From a bacterium (GTDB taxonomy: Bacteria; Bacillota; Clostridia; Lachnospirales; Lachnospiraceae), in assembly GCA_030535455.1 (NCBI GenBank), contig JAUNJY010000018.1, forward strand, positions 1 through 64,000: a DNA stretch of 64,000 bases, read 5' to 3'. A model generated the notes under the pieces. It was not told the DNA's origin. It did not search any database and saw only the letters and a list, made by a program, of their open reading frames with translations. Shown piece by piece: positions 35,884 to 43,579 of the stretch (positions are counted from its first letter, which is position 1; each line of letters starts with the position of its first letter). The translations under genes were made by a program, and so were the position numbers.

Positions 35884-36708
35884 ATGGAAGAAGGAAGAAT
35901 AGGGGTTATCGATATGCATACGCATATCTGGCCAGATCAGATAGCAGGCAGGACGGTAAAGGCATTGCAGGACATTGCTGGAATTTTGGCATTTTCAGAT
36001 GGGACTCTTCAAGGACTGAAGGCGTCCATGGTGGATAGCGGAGTGACGCTTAGCGTAATCCTGCCTGTTGTTACAAAGCCAGAGCAGTTTGATACAGTAA
36101 ATAGGGTAGCAGCCAAACTAAATCAAGAAACTGGGATTATATCATTTGGGGGAATACATCCCCTTAATGATCATAAAGAAGAAAAGCTTGCAAAAATCAA
36201 GGGGCTAGGGTTAAAGGGAATTAAGCTCCATCCTGATTATCAGAAGACATATTTTGATGACCCGGACTATCTTACAATTGTGAGAGAGGCACTTGAGATG
36301 GGACTGATTGTATCCACTCATGCAGGAGTAGATGTAGGGCTTCCGTCACCGGTCCATTGCAGTCCAAAACAGGTATGCCATCTATATGATGAACTTTGTC
36401 TTGGGGACAATGTGGATAACAAGCTGATTTTGGCACATACCGGTGGATGCGATTGCTGGGAGCAAGTGTTAGAGATGGTTGCAGGTAAAAAACTGTATCT
36501 GGATATCAGCTTTACAAGAGGCAGGATTTCAGATGATCTTTTTTTAGAAATTGTACATAAACATGGAGCAGACCGAATGATGTTTGGAACGGATTCGCCT
36601 TGGTCTGATGCAAAAGAGACCATTGCATGGGTAAAGGGACTTCCATTGTCGAAAGAAGAAAAAGAGTGTATTTTATATAAGACGGCAAAGAAGCTGTTAT
36701 TTGAGTAA
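35884..36708 (+). CDS. Amidohydrolase-2-like TIM-barrel metal hydrolase
   Basis: The 274-residue product begins with VIDMHTHIWPDQ, giving the first two metal-binding His residues. KLHPDYQKTYFDD, STHAGVDVG, LAHTGGCDCWE and FGTDSPWSD follow, with the last Asp the usual catalytic one. This is the PF04909-type amidohydrolase fold, a group with decarboxylases, lactonases and deacetylases. The substrate cannot be guessed from sequence. AGGGAGAAGG precedes the ATG. It is probably co-transcribed with the CDF exporter, though no functional link is clear. A terminator ends the pair. Confidence 0.83.
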   Translation: MEEGRIGVIDMHTHIWPDQIAGRTVKALQDIAGILAFSDGTLQGLKASMVDSGVTLSVILPVVTKPEQFDTVNRVAAKLNQETGIISFGGIHPLNDHKEEKLAKIKGLGLKGIKLHPDYQKTYFDDPDYLTIVREALEMGLIVSTHAGVDVGLPSPVHCSPKQVCHLYDELCLGDNVDNKLILAHTGGCDCWEQVLEMVAGKKLYLDISFTRGRISDDLFLEIVHKHGADRMMFGTDSPWSDAKETIAWVKGLPLSKEEKECILYKTAKKLLFE

Positions 36709-36709
36709 T

Positions 36710-36755
36710 CAAAAAGGTGTTGCAGAAAGTTAGTACATTCTGCAGCACCTTTTTT
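36710..36755 (+). terminator. Rho-independent terminator after the amidohydrolase gene
   Basis: AAAAAGGTG-TTGCAGAA pairs with TTCTGCAGCACCTTTTT, with T residues following. Confidence 0.93.
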
Positions 36756-36793
36756 AGATATAGGAGCCTGAAAAAGCAGGTGAAGATACTTTG

Positions 36794-36838
36794 TTCAAGA
36801 ATAGGAAACTTCTCTTCGAGCAGCCTCCTATTCTTGAA
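36794..36838. repeat. Hairpin family B, copy 2
   Basis: Thirteen-base perfect arms (TTCAAGAATAGGA, 36794-36806; TCCTATTCTTGAA, 36826-36838) enclose AACTTCTCTTCGAGCAGCC. The core ATAGGA/TCCTAT and the loop match copies at 17.62 and 36.97 kb, whereas the outer stem has changed on both sides. Confidence 0.75.
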
Positions 36839-36854
36839 GAAAGTACCCTAAAAA

Positions 36855-36977
36855 GCAGGTGCAGATTGCGCACTCACTCGAGAGGAAGATGTCGCTGTCG
36901 CAACCGAGTTCGGCGCGGCAAAGTGTGTGTTCTTTGCAGTGATTTTAAGCGCGAGAGTGTGTGGAACATACACTTTT
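36855..36977 (+). repeat. Structured repeat family A, copy 1
   Basis: ACTCG (36876-36880) pairs with CGAGT (36905-36909), GCGC outside it pairs with GCGC at 36913-36916, and the enclosed bases include GGAAGATG and TCGC-TGTC-GCAA. A longer interrupted stem then follows (36920-36932 with 36964-36976) and runs into T6, so this copy may also end transcripts. Confidence 0.68.
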
Positions 36978-37026
36978 TTAATTGATAGGAAATTTCTCTT
37001 TGAGAAGTCTCCTATCAATTAAAAAA
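36974..37026. repeat. Hairpin family B, copy 3
   Basis: Seventeen-base perfect arms (36974-36990 and 37010-37026) share the ATAGGA/TCCTAT core with copies 1 and 2. The loop TTTCTC-TTT-GAGAAG can fold further. It overlaps the T run that ends repeat A copy 1. Confidence 0.75.
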
Positions 37027-37050
37027 AGGCTTTCTAAAAACCAGAAAGCC
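37021..37050 (-). terminator. Rho-independent terminator for the serine dehydratase operon
   Basis: On the minus strand GGCTTTCT pairs with AGAAAGCC around GGTTTTT and runs into T7. Confidence 0.85.
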
Positions 37051-37136
37051 AAGATGCGCACTTACGCGGAAGGAGTTTATCACTTCGTGATCGCGTTCAG
37101 CGCGGAGTGTTTTGCAAGCAAAACACTTTGTTCTTA
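37041..37136 (+). repeat. Structured repeat family A, copy 2
   Basis: ACGCG (37064-37068) pairs with CGCGT (37092-37096), GCGC outside pairs with GCGC, and the inner hairpin is TCAC-TTC-GTGA. AGTGTTTT-GCAAGC-AAAACACT closes the 3' side. CAGAAAGCCAAGATGC is shared exactly with copy 3 at 51.79 kb. The end overlaps the 3' end of sdaAA, which is on the other strand. Confidence 0.68.
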
Positions 37137-38006
37137 ATACTGTTCTAGTGCACTTAGTAATTGTTGTCCGGTAGGTGTGGCAGCTAATCCACCCTCTGCA
37201 GTCTCTTTAAGAGCACAGGGCATGGCAATTCCAATACTTCGCATGGCATCAATCACTTCATCTGCAGGAATTGCACTGGTCAATCCACTAATGGACAGGT
37301 CTGCACTTGTAATTGCATTTACAGCACCAATTACATTACGCTTTACACAAGGGACTTCTACAAGCCCGGCAACAGGATCACACACAAGCCCAAGCAGGTT
37401 TTTCATTGCGATTGCAGCAGCATTTGCAATTGTATGACAGTCTCCACCATTCAGATAGGCGACGCCGGCAGCAGCCATTGCTGAAGCAGAACCGATTTCC
37501 GCCTGACATCCCCCTTCTGCCCCGGATACGAAGGCACGAGAAGAGATTACCTGGCCAACGCCGGCGACTACATACATGGTCTCGATCATTTTCTCCTCAG
37601 AAAGATCAAGATGCTCTTGAAGTGTCAGAAATACTGCAGGAACAACACCGCAAGAGCCGGCAGTAGGAGCCGCAACGATTCGTTTCATACAGGCATTGGA
37701 TTCTGCCATTTTTATTGCTCTAGCCATAATTTTATTTATCACCGAGCCGGAAAGTAATCTTTTATCTGCAATGGCCCGATCAATTTTTGCTCCATCTCCA
37801 CCAACAAGGCCGCTGCTGGATCGAAGTGTTTCGTTATAGGAAGCATCGGAGTTTTGCATGACTTGATAAACTTGTCTCATTTGCTCAAAGGACTCTTCGG
37901 CTGTAACTTGTCGCTCGTACATATCATCGGATTGCACAGCTTCAAAGAAATTAATCTCCATTGTATTACATAGGTTTATGATTTGTTCAATTGACTGAAA
38001 ACTCAT
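37134..38006 (-). CDS. sdaAA: L-serine dehydratase, iron-sulfur-dependent, alpha subunit
   Basis: The alpha subunit carries the catalytic [4Fe-4S] cluster that turns L-serine into pyruvate and ammonia. The 290-residue product shows SSSGLVGGDGAKIDR, AAPTAGSCGVVPAVFL (first cluster Cys region), GAEGGCQAEIGSASAMAAAG and LVCDPVAGLVEVPCVKRN (further Cys ligands), ending in CKE-like residues near PCALKETAEGG. The length suits the two-subunit bacterial enzyme. AAAGGAGG precedes the ATG, set just behind the beta-subunit stop. It is the second gene of the operon, and a terminator lies downstream. Confidence 0.95.
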   Translation of the reverse strand: MSFQSIEQIINLCNTMEINFFEAVQSDDMYERQVTAEESFEQMRQVYQVMQNSDASYNETLRSSSGLVGGDGAKIDRAIADKRLLSGSVINKIMARAIKMAESNACMKRIVAAPTAGSCGVVPAVFLTLQEHLDLSEEKMIETMYVVAGVGQVISSRAFVSGAEGGCQAEIGSASAMAAAGVAYLNGGDCHTIANAAAIAMKNLLGLVCDPVAGLVEVPCVKRNVIGAVNAITSADLSISGLTSAIPADEVIDAMRSIGIAMPCALKETAEGGLAATPTGQQLLSALEQY

Positions 38007-38007
38007 T

Positions 38008-38709
38008 TTAGGCCTCCTTTGTTATGGCAGAGCAGCTTACGGGATCGGGATCAAGCAGGCTTAGATAGGTAACCTTGTTGATACCTTCTAAATGGGCAAT
38101 CCAGTCCACGCCTTGTTTAGGGATTTCCTGATCACATTCAATTACCATGACGGCATTGCCGCCCCGGGCATCCCGATATAGCTGCATGGTTGCAATATTA
38201 ACGGATTTATGAGAAAGCATGGAAGTGACCTCATTTACATGTCCGGGCTGATCTTGGTTATGAACAATTAAGGTAGGATAATCTCCTGTAAAATTAGCGT
38301 CCAGACCGTCAATTTTTACAATCTTAATTGCACCACCACCTATGCTGGAAGCAATAATCTCAAGTTCACGGTTACTGGCACCTTTCAGTATTAACTTGCA
38401 TGTATTTGCATGGACATCTTTTAAAACGGTATGTAAAAACTCGAAATGAAGGCCTTTTTCCTTGGCCAGTTCAAAGCTGTTAGGGATATTCATATTATCT
38501 GGCTTTAGTCCAAGCAGGCCGGCAATCAGTGCACGATCCGTACCATGTCCTTTACCGGTGGCAAGAAAGGATCCATGAAGATAAATCTTGGCATCTAGAA
38601 CCTCTTCACCAAGCAGCCGTCTTGAAATATAGCCAATTTTTACAGCACCAGCAGTGTGAGAGCTGGATGGACCAACCATGACTGGTCCAAGTACATCAAA
38701 TAAGTTCAT
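38008..38709 (-). CDS. sdaAB: L-serine dehydratase, iron-sulfur-dependent, beta subunit
   Basis: The 233-residue product is the partner of SdaAA. NLFDVLGPVMVGPSSSHTAGA is the family N-terminal signature, with GSFLATGKGHGTDRALIAGLLG after it. A C-terminal ACT domain (about residues 150-220, starting PTLIVHNQDQPGHVNEV) probably senses serine, as in related dehydratases. The start has AAAGGAGC before it. Its stop is 1 base before the alpha-subunit gene, so translation is linked. Together they feed serine into pyruvate, and hence the ferredoxin oxidoreductase at 48-51.7 kb. Confidence 0.95.
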   Translation of the reverse strand: MNLFDVLGPVMVGPSSSHTAGAVKIGYISRRLLGEEVLDAKIYLHGSFLATGKGHGTDRALIAGLLGLKPDNMNIPNSFELAKEKGLHFEFLHTVLKDVHANTCKLILKGASNRELEIIASSIGGGAIKIVKIDGLDANFTGDYPTLIVHNQDQPGHVNEVTSMLSHKSVNIATMQLYRDARGGNAVMVIECDQEIPKQGVDWIAHLEGINKVTYLSLLDPDPVSCSAITKEA

Positions 38710-38970
38710 TCTTGTGCTCCTTTTCTATTATCAGTTTGAGTAAAATCTAATAAAATGCTACCACTAGACAGATTTTATAACAATTAGATTGTAAATTTCC
38801 TTTTCTTCTAAACCAAATGTGCTTATAAAGTTACTTTATAAACTCTATTTTGATATAAAACTTTCTTTTTCATCAAATTACCAGCATCTAAAGAAGTGGG
38901 ATGACATACTTTAGCCATGCTTCTTTCTCATAATCAAGAAGCAACATAAAAAGTAGTGGGAGTATTTTAA

Positions 38971-40308
38971 ATGAAAAACAAGAGAGTAAAGATAGTTGGG
39001 GGACTATTTGCAGTTCTATTACTGTTTCTTGCCGTATTTCCTAATATCCGGGCAGAAGCAGCAACTAAGAAAGTAACAACGATTAAGGTAACCAATGTGA
39101 CAAACAATAAGCTTACACTGGCGACAGGAAAGACTTATCAGTTAAAAGTATCAGTCACACCGACCAATGCAGGCAATAAGAAGGTAAGCTATACTTCTTT
39201 AAATACTAAGGTTGCGACAGTGTCGGGGACTGGAAAGATTACAGCAAAAAAGGCGGGTACGGTTAAGATCCGTATTAAGGCCAAAGATGGCAGTAATGTT
39301 GTAAGGAACATAACGGTTACGGTTAAACAGGCAAGCAAGGTCATCAATAAGATTACTTTGCCAATTAATACGACAAGAAAGCTAATTATTGGAGACACTT
39401 ATACATTAAAGCCGGTAATTGCACCATCTAAATACCAAGGAAGAAGTCTGTCTTATAAATCAAGCAATACAAAAGTAGTAAAGGTTTCATCAAAAGGAGT
39501 CATTACTGCAGTAGGTTCGGGAACAGCTACGGTGACGGTAAGGGCAAAGGATACGGATACCGTTTCCACTTCTATAAAATGTACGGTGAAAAGTTATAGC
39601 AGCTTACGGGTAAAGAGCAGTCAGAGCGTTGCCCATATGGGACTGATCTATGAGGCACCATCCAATTCCATGCCAGCATTTCAAAAAGCAGCAGACAGCA
39701 ATGCATTTATGGGAATTGAAACAGATGTACAGGAAACAGCGGATGGAGAATTTGTGTTAATCCATGACTCGGACATTAAGTCAAGAACGGATGGATCAGG
39801 TTTAGTGAGCAGATTGAGTCTGCAGCAGGTCCTTAGTGCAAGTATGAATAAGGGAACTAATATTAGTCAATATAAGAACCTTCATATTCCTAGATTAGAA
39901 GAGTATTTAATGCTTTGCAAAGAAAAGGGCATGACGCCAGTACTTCATATCAAGAGTATTTCTAGCTATTCTAAATTTGTGGACAAGTTAAAGGAGTATG
40001 GATTGGAAAAAACGGCAATTATTACAGGATCTAAAGCGACCATGCAAAAGTTCCGTCAGGTGGATAAGAATGTGACACTTTCTTGGCTTTGTTATCTGAC
40101 AAAAGGCAATATTGACTGGGCAGCAAAAAACAATATGGACCTGAATGTCTCTTATGCAGATGTGACTCAGGATCTGTGTGATTACGCACATAAGAAAAAT
40201 ATCAAAGTTGGCGCTTGGACGGTAAACAGCTATTCTACAGCAAAACGCGTGTTATACCAGGGCATCGATTTTATAACAGGCGATTACAAATTTGCATTAT
40301 ATAAATAA
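38971..40308 (+). CDS. Secreted protein with two Big2 domains and a glycerophosphodiester phosphodiesterase domain
   Basis: The 445-residue product has a signal peptide (about residues 1-31, ending RAEAA). Two bacterial Ig-like Big2 domains follow (about 36-118 and 126-207), each with the SLNTKVATVS/SSNTKVVKVS core. A GDPD domain (about 215-445) then cleaves glycerophosphodiesters in related enzymes. The metal/catalytic Glu250, Asp252 and His265 (IETDVQETADG, LIHDSD) are present, as is His222. The usual HRG is HMG, so the conserved Arg is Met223. Substrate might be a deacylated glycolipid or teichoic-acid-like polymer. It stands alone with a terminator. Confidence 0.86.
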   Translation: MKNKRVKIVGGLFAVLLLFLAVFPNIRAEAATKKVTTIKVTNVTNNKLTLATGKTYQLKVSVTPTNAGNKKVSYTSLNTKVATVSGTGKITAKKAGTVKIRIKAKDGSNVVRNITVTVKQASKVINKITLPINTTRKLIIGDTYTLKPVIAPSKYQGRSLSYKSSNTKVVKVSSKGVITAVGSGTATVTVRAKDTDTVSTSIKCTVKSYSSLRVKSSQSVAHMGLIYEAPSNSMPAFQKAADSNAFMGIETDVQETADGEFVLIHDSDIKSRTDGSGLVSRLSLQQVLSASMNKGTNISQYKNLHIPRLEEYLMLCKEKGMTPVLHIKSISSYSKFVDKLKEYGLEKTAIITGSKATMQKFRQVDKNVTLSWLCYLTKGNIDWAAKNNMDLNVSYADVTQDLCDYAHKKNIKVGAWTVNSYSTAKRVLYQGIDFITGDYKFALYK

Positions 40309-40311
40309 ATC

Positions 40312-40353
40312 TAAGAGCAGAATTCCCAATGAAGGGGTTCTGCTCTTTCTCTT
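40312..40353 (+). terminator. Rho-independent terminator after the Big2-GDPD gene
   Basis: AAGAGCAGAATTCCC pairs with GGGGTTCTGCTCTT, followed by a T-rich tail. Confidence 0.87.
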
Positions 40354-40381
40354 GACATTTGAAAATGAATTACACTATAAT
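40352..40381 (+). promoter_or_regulatory. Consensus sigma-A promoter of the thiamine-precursor transport operon
   Basis: A perfect TTGACA (40352-40357), an 18-base spacer and a perfect TATAAT (40376-40381) lie directly before the TPP riboswitch. Confidence 0.88.
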
Positions 40382-40389
40382 GTGTAAGA

Positions 40390-40487
40390 ACACAAGGGAG
40401 CCAGGAAAAAAATGGCTGAGAGTAAGGCGTTGATGTGCCTTTGACCTTTTAACCTGATCTGGGTAATGCCAGCGTAGGAATGTGGTG
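40390..40487 (+). promoter_or_regulatory. TPP riboswitch (THI element)
   Basis: The conserved elements are in order: AAGGGAGCC, then GGCTGAGAGT, and the pyrophosphate-sensing half AACCTGATCTGGGTAATGCC followed by AGCGTAGGAA. It lies between a consensus promoter and an intrinsic terminator, so bound thiamine pyrophosphate should stop transcription. Confidence 0.96.
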
Positions 40488-40505
40488 AAAATAAGAGATT
40501 ACTTT

Positions 40506-40540
40506 TATCCTTCTTACGGTTTCGTAGAAGGATTTTTTTA
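40506..40540 (+). terminator. Riboswitch expression-platform terminator
   Basis: ATCCTTCT pairs with AGAAGGAT and a T7 run follows, 20 bases after the TPP aptamer. Confidence 0.9.
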
Positions 40541-40638
40541 ATGAAGCGGACATTTTTCTTTGAGTCGTTCCGAGACATTAAAAAGATGAAAGCCACAAAA
40601 GATGGAACTTGTGCAATAAAAGAAAGGAAGTAATAAAA

Positions 40639-40935
40639 ATGGAAGCAAGCGTAGCAATTCAAACATTACCAGAAGCAAAGAATGATGAGGAATTAATCCG
40701 TATCGTGGATGAAGTCATTGCTTATATCAAGAGTACAGGACTTAATTATTATGTAGGACCATTTGAGACAGCAATTGAAGGTGATTACGATGAATTGATG
40801 GATATCGTAAAGGAATGCCAGCATATCGCAATCAGTGCAGGTGCACCAAGCGTAGCAGCATACATCAAAGTTACATATAAGCCTGAAGGAGAAGTGCTTA
40901 CAATTGAAAAGAAAGTTACAAAACATCACAAATAA
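40639..40935 (+). CDS. Thiamine-binding protein, MTH1187/YkoF family
   Basis: The 98-residue product has a ferredoxin-like fold as in MTH1187/YkoF proteins, which bind thiamine or its pyrimidine. EASVAIQTLPEAKNDEELIRIV and LNYYVGPFETAIEGDYDELM are characteristic. ATG 40639 is chosen because AAAGGAAG lies before it; the in-frame ATG 30 bases upstream has no ribosome site. It is the first gene under TPP riboswitch control and overlaps the permease frame by 32 bases. It may carry the imported pyrimidine or sense thiamine, but its precise job is not known. Confidence 0.87.
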   Translation: MEASVAIQTLPEAKNDEELIRIVDEVIAYIKSTGLNYYVGPFETAIEGDYDELMDIVKECQHIAISAGAPSVAAYIKVTYKPEGEVLTIEKKVTKHHK

Positions 40936-41665
40936 GGCAACCTATTTCATTGCAATCATTGCGATACTATTGATTTGGCAGATGCTTTGTAGTTTTGGGG
41001 TGGTGCCATCCTTTATGCTGCCATCTCCAGTCAGTGTGTGTCAGGCATTGGTTAGTGAGTTTTCTGTTTTGATGGGGCATGTAAGGGTTACTTTGATTGA
41101 AGCCATGGCAGGCTTGGCATTTGGCGTGGTCATTGGATTTGTAACAGCAGTGTTGATGGACAGTTATGAGGTCATTTATAAAGCAGTTTATCCGCTACTT
41201 GTCATTACACAGACCATACCAACTGTTGCAATTGCACCACTTCTTGTGTTATGGCTGGGATATGAAATGACACCAAAGATTGTATTAATTGTCATTGCAA
41301 CATTTTTCCCTATTACCATTGGCGTGTTAGATGGCTTAAAGAGTACGGATCAAGATGCAATCCGACTGATGAAATCTATGGGAGCCACAAAGTTTCAGGT
41401 CTTTACCCAATTAAAATTTAAAAGCTCTTTAGGCTCATTCTTTTCCAGTCTGAAGATATCGGTGTCCTATTCTATTGTAGGAGCAGTAATTTCAGAATGG
41501 CTGGGCGGATTTGAAGGCCTTGGAGTGTATATGACAAGAGTAAAGAAGTCATTTGCTTATGATAAGATGTTTGCAGTGATCATTTTGATTTCTGTACTAA
41601 GCATACTGCTTATGGGAGTCGTAAAAGTACTCCGCATAAAATGCATGCCTTGGGAACAAAAATAA
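40904..41665 (+). CDS. thiX: ABC transporter permease for a thiamine pyrimidine precursor (ThiX type)
   Basis: The 253-residue permease belongs to the SsuC/TauC-like group. It has about six membrane segments, an early CSFGVVPSFMLPSPVSVCQAL segment and the loop IRLMKSMGATKFQVFTQLKF that contacts the ATPase. Its start is a TTG at 40904, inside the end of the previous gene; AAGGAG lies 12 bases before it, which is long, so a later start near residue 12 cannot be ruled out. The neighbours (a THI5-like binding protein, an ATPase and a TPP riboswitch) point to pyrimidine-precursor import. Confidence 0.86.
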   Translation: MKRKLQNITNKATYFIAIIAILLIWQMLCSFGVVPSFMLPSPVSVCQALVSEFSVLMGHVRVTLIEAMAGLAFGVVIGFVTAVLMDSYEVIYKAVYPLLVITQTIPTVAIAPLLVLWLGYEMTPKIVLIVIATFFPITIGVLDGLKSTDQDAIRLMKSMGATKFQVFTQLKFKSSLGSFFSSLKISVSYSIVGAVISEWLGGFEGLGVYMTRVKKSFAYDKMFAVIILISVLSILLMGVVKVLRIKCMPWEQK

Positions 41666-41688
41666 ACCAATGAATCTTGGAGGATATT

Positions 41689-42717
41689 ATGAGAAAGTTA
41701 AATAAGATCAGTGCGGCAATTGGTATCTGCACTATGCTTATGGCAAGCTTGTCTGGATGTGGATCTAGTACAGCAAGTGAGCCCACAGCAACAGATCAAG
41801 GAAGTAAGGAATTAAAGAAGATTACCGTAGTATTAGACTGGACACCAAATACAAATCATACAGGGCTGTATGTGGCACAGGAAAAGGGATATTTTAAAGA
41901 GGCTGGAGTAGAGGTCGAGTTAGTGCAGCCACCAGAAGGCGGTGCAGAACAGTTAGTGGCATCCGGAAAAGCCCAGTTTGGAATTTCATTTCAAGATACC
42001 TTGGCAGCCGCTTATGGAAGCAAAGAACCTCTTCCAATTACAACGGTTGCAACATTGTTACAGCATAATACATCAGGAATAGTAAGCCGTAAAGGAGAAG
42101 GGATGGAGTCTCCAAAGGGATTAGAAGGCAAGCAATACGCTACCTGGGATGGTCCGATCGAGCTTGCAATGATTAAGAATGTAATGGAAGCAGATGGCGG
42201 AGATTATGGCAAGTTAAAACGTATTCCAAGCACTGTAACGGATGAAGTCAGTGCGTTAAAGACAAAATCTGTAGATGCAATCTGGATTTATTATGGATGG
42301 GCAGGTGTTGCATGTGAAAAGGCAAACCTTCCAATTGATTATTTTGCATTTAAGGATATTAACCCAGTATTTGATTATTATACTCCTGTCATAGTTGGAA
42401 ATGATACATATCTAAAAGAGAACCCAGAGGAAACAAAGGCATTTTTACAGGCGGTAGAAAAAGGATATAGATATGCCATCGATCAGCCGGAAGATGCAGC
42501 AGAAATCCTTCTGAAGGCAGCGCCAGAACTTGATAAAGATCTTGTAGTTGCAAGTCAGAAGTATATGAAAGACCAGTATATGGCGGAAGTAAAAGAGTGG
42601 GGATATATTGATCAGGCAAGATGGAATGCATTTTATAACTGGTTAAATGATAATGAATTAGTAGAAAATAAAATTCCTGAGAATACAGGATTTACAAATG
42701 AGTATTTATCTAAATAG
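41689..42717 (+). CDS. thiY: THI5/NMT1-like substrate-binding lipoprotein (ThiY type)
   Basis: The 342-residue product has a lipoprotein signal (MLMASLSGC) and the NMT1/THI5-like domain. Typical segments are VVLDWTPNTNHTGLYVAQEKGYF, VELVQPPEGGAEQLVASGKAQF and PITTVATLLQHNTSG. ThiY proteins bind N-formyl-4-amino-5-aminomethyl-2-methylpyrimidine, a thiamine breakdown product, and other family members bind hydroxymethylpyrimidine. TPP control supports one of these ligands. ATG 41689 follows TTGGAGGATATT. The ATPase gene starts 24 bases after its stop. Confidence 0.9.
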   Translation: MRKLNKISAAIGICTMLMASLSGCGSSTASEPTATDQGSKELKKITVVLDWTPNTNHTGLYVAQEKGYFKEAGVEVELVQPPEGGAEQLVASGKAQFGISFQDTLAAAYGSKEPLPITTVATLLQHNTSGIVSRKGEGMESPKGLEGKQYATWDGPIELAMIKNVMEADGGDYGKLKRIPSTVTDEVSALKTKSVDAIWIYYGWAGVACEKANLPIDYFAFKDINPVFDYYTPVIVGNDTYLKENPEETKAFLQAVEKGYRYAIDQPEDAAEILLKAAPELDKDLVVASQKYMKDQYMAEVKEWGYIDQARWNAFYNWLNDNELVENKIPENTGFTNEYLSK

Positions 42718-42741
42718 GCAAGGAGCACTTGAGGTAGAGCC

Positions 42742-43488
42742 ATGCATAAGTTAACGACAAGAGAGATTACAAAAGAGTTCGAGGGGCAGGAAATCATAAA
42801 AGATATCTCCATTGAACTAAAGGAAAATGAGTTAGTATGCCTTCTAGGAGTCAGTGGCGCCGGAAAGACTACGTTGTTTAATATCATCAGTGGTTTATTG
42901 ACACCTGATAAAGGGCAGATATTCCTAGATGGAGAGGATATTACAGGGCAGTCTGGACATATCAGCTATATGTTGCAGAAGGACCTGTTGTTTCCTTTTA
43001 AGACGATTGAGGATAATGTGGCAATGCCACTAATCCTCAAAGGAATGAAGAAGAAGGAAGCAAGAGAATATGTAGCGCCTTATTTTCAGACCTTTGGGCT
43101 GGAAGGAACCGAGAAAAAATATCCTGCCAAACTATCTGGCGGAATGCGTCAGCGGGCAGCACTCCTTCGTACCTATATGTTTTCCAGCCAGGTGGCATTG
43201 TTAGATGAGCCATTTAGTGCACTTGATACAATTACAAAGAGAGCCATGCATCAATGGTATCTTGGAATTATGGAGCAGATCAAGCTATCTACCTTGTTCA
43301 TCACCCATGATATCGATGAGGCAATCCTTTTAAGTGACCGGATTTATCTGATGACAGGAAAGCCAGGCAGGATTACAAAGGAAATCGTAATTACAAAGCA
43401 AAGGCCAAGGACCGATGAGTTCTTGTTAACTGAAGAGTTTCTGCAATATAAGCGAGAGATTATAGAAGCATTAAACTTAAATGTATAG
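42742..43488 (+). CDS. thiZ: ABC transporter ATPase for a thiamine pyrimidine precursor (ThiZ type)
   Basis: The 248-residue ATPase has Walker A GVSGAGKTT, signature LSGGMRQRAALLRTY, Walker B VALLDEPFSALDT and the H-loop ITHDIDEAILLSDRIY. This is the nitrate/sulfonate/taurine-type ATPase group, matching the SsuC-like permease. It completes the TPP-controlled four-gene operon. No thiamine biosynthesis enzyme (such as TenA or ThiD) is in the operon; these would have to be elsewhere in the genome. A bidirectional hairpin ends the unit. Confidence 0.9.
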   Translation: MHKLTTREITKEFEGQEIIKDISIELKENELVCLLGVSGAGKTTLFNIISGLLTPDKGQIFLDGEDITGQSGHISYMLQKDLLFPFKTIEDNVAMPLILKGMKKKEAREYVAPYFQTFGLEGTEKKYPAKLSGGMRQRAALLRTYMFSSQVALLDEPFSALDTITKRAMHQWYLGIMEQIKLSTLFITHDIDEAILLSDRIYLMTGKPGRITKEIVITKQRPRTDEFLLTEEFLQYKREIIEALNLNV

Positions 43489-43521
43489 GAGACTGCTTGT
43501 AGAAAAGTTATCTATGCATTA

Positions 43522-43579
43522 AAAAAGGGGCGGTCGCTTCCTAGATCATGATCCATCTAGGAAGCGGCTGCCCCTTTTG
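43522..43579. terminator. Bidirectional terminator after the thiamine-precursor operon
   Basis: AAAAGGGGCGGTCGCTTCC pairs with GGAAGCGGCTGCCCCTTTT, with an inner TAGAT/ATCTA stem. T runs are present in both directions, longer on the minus strand. Confidence 0.9.

Noticed and set aside
38888-38930. Hairpin AAAGAAG/CTTCTTT before the Big2-GDPD gene
   Set aside because: The stem is short and interrupted, with no T run on either strand, and no riboswitch landmark is present.
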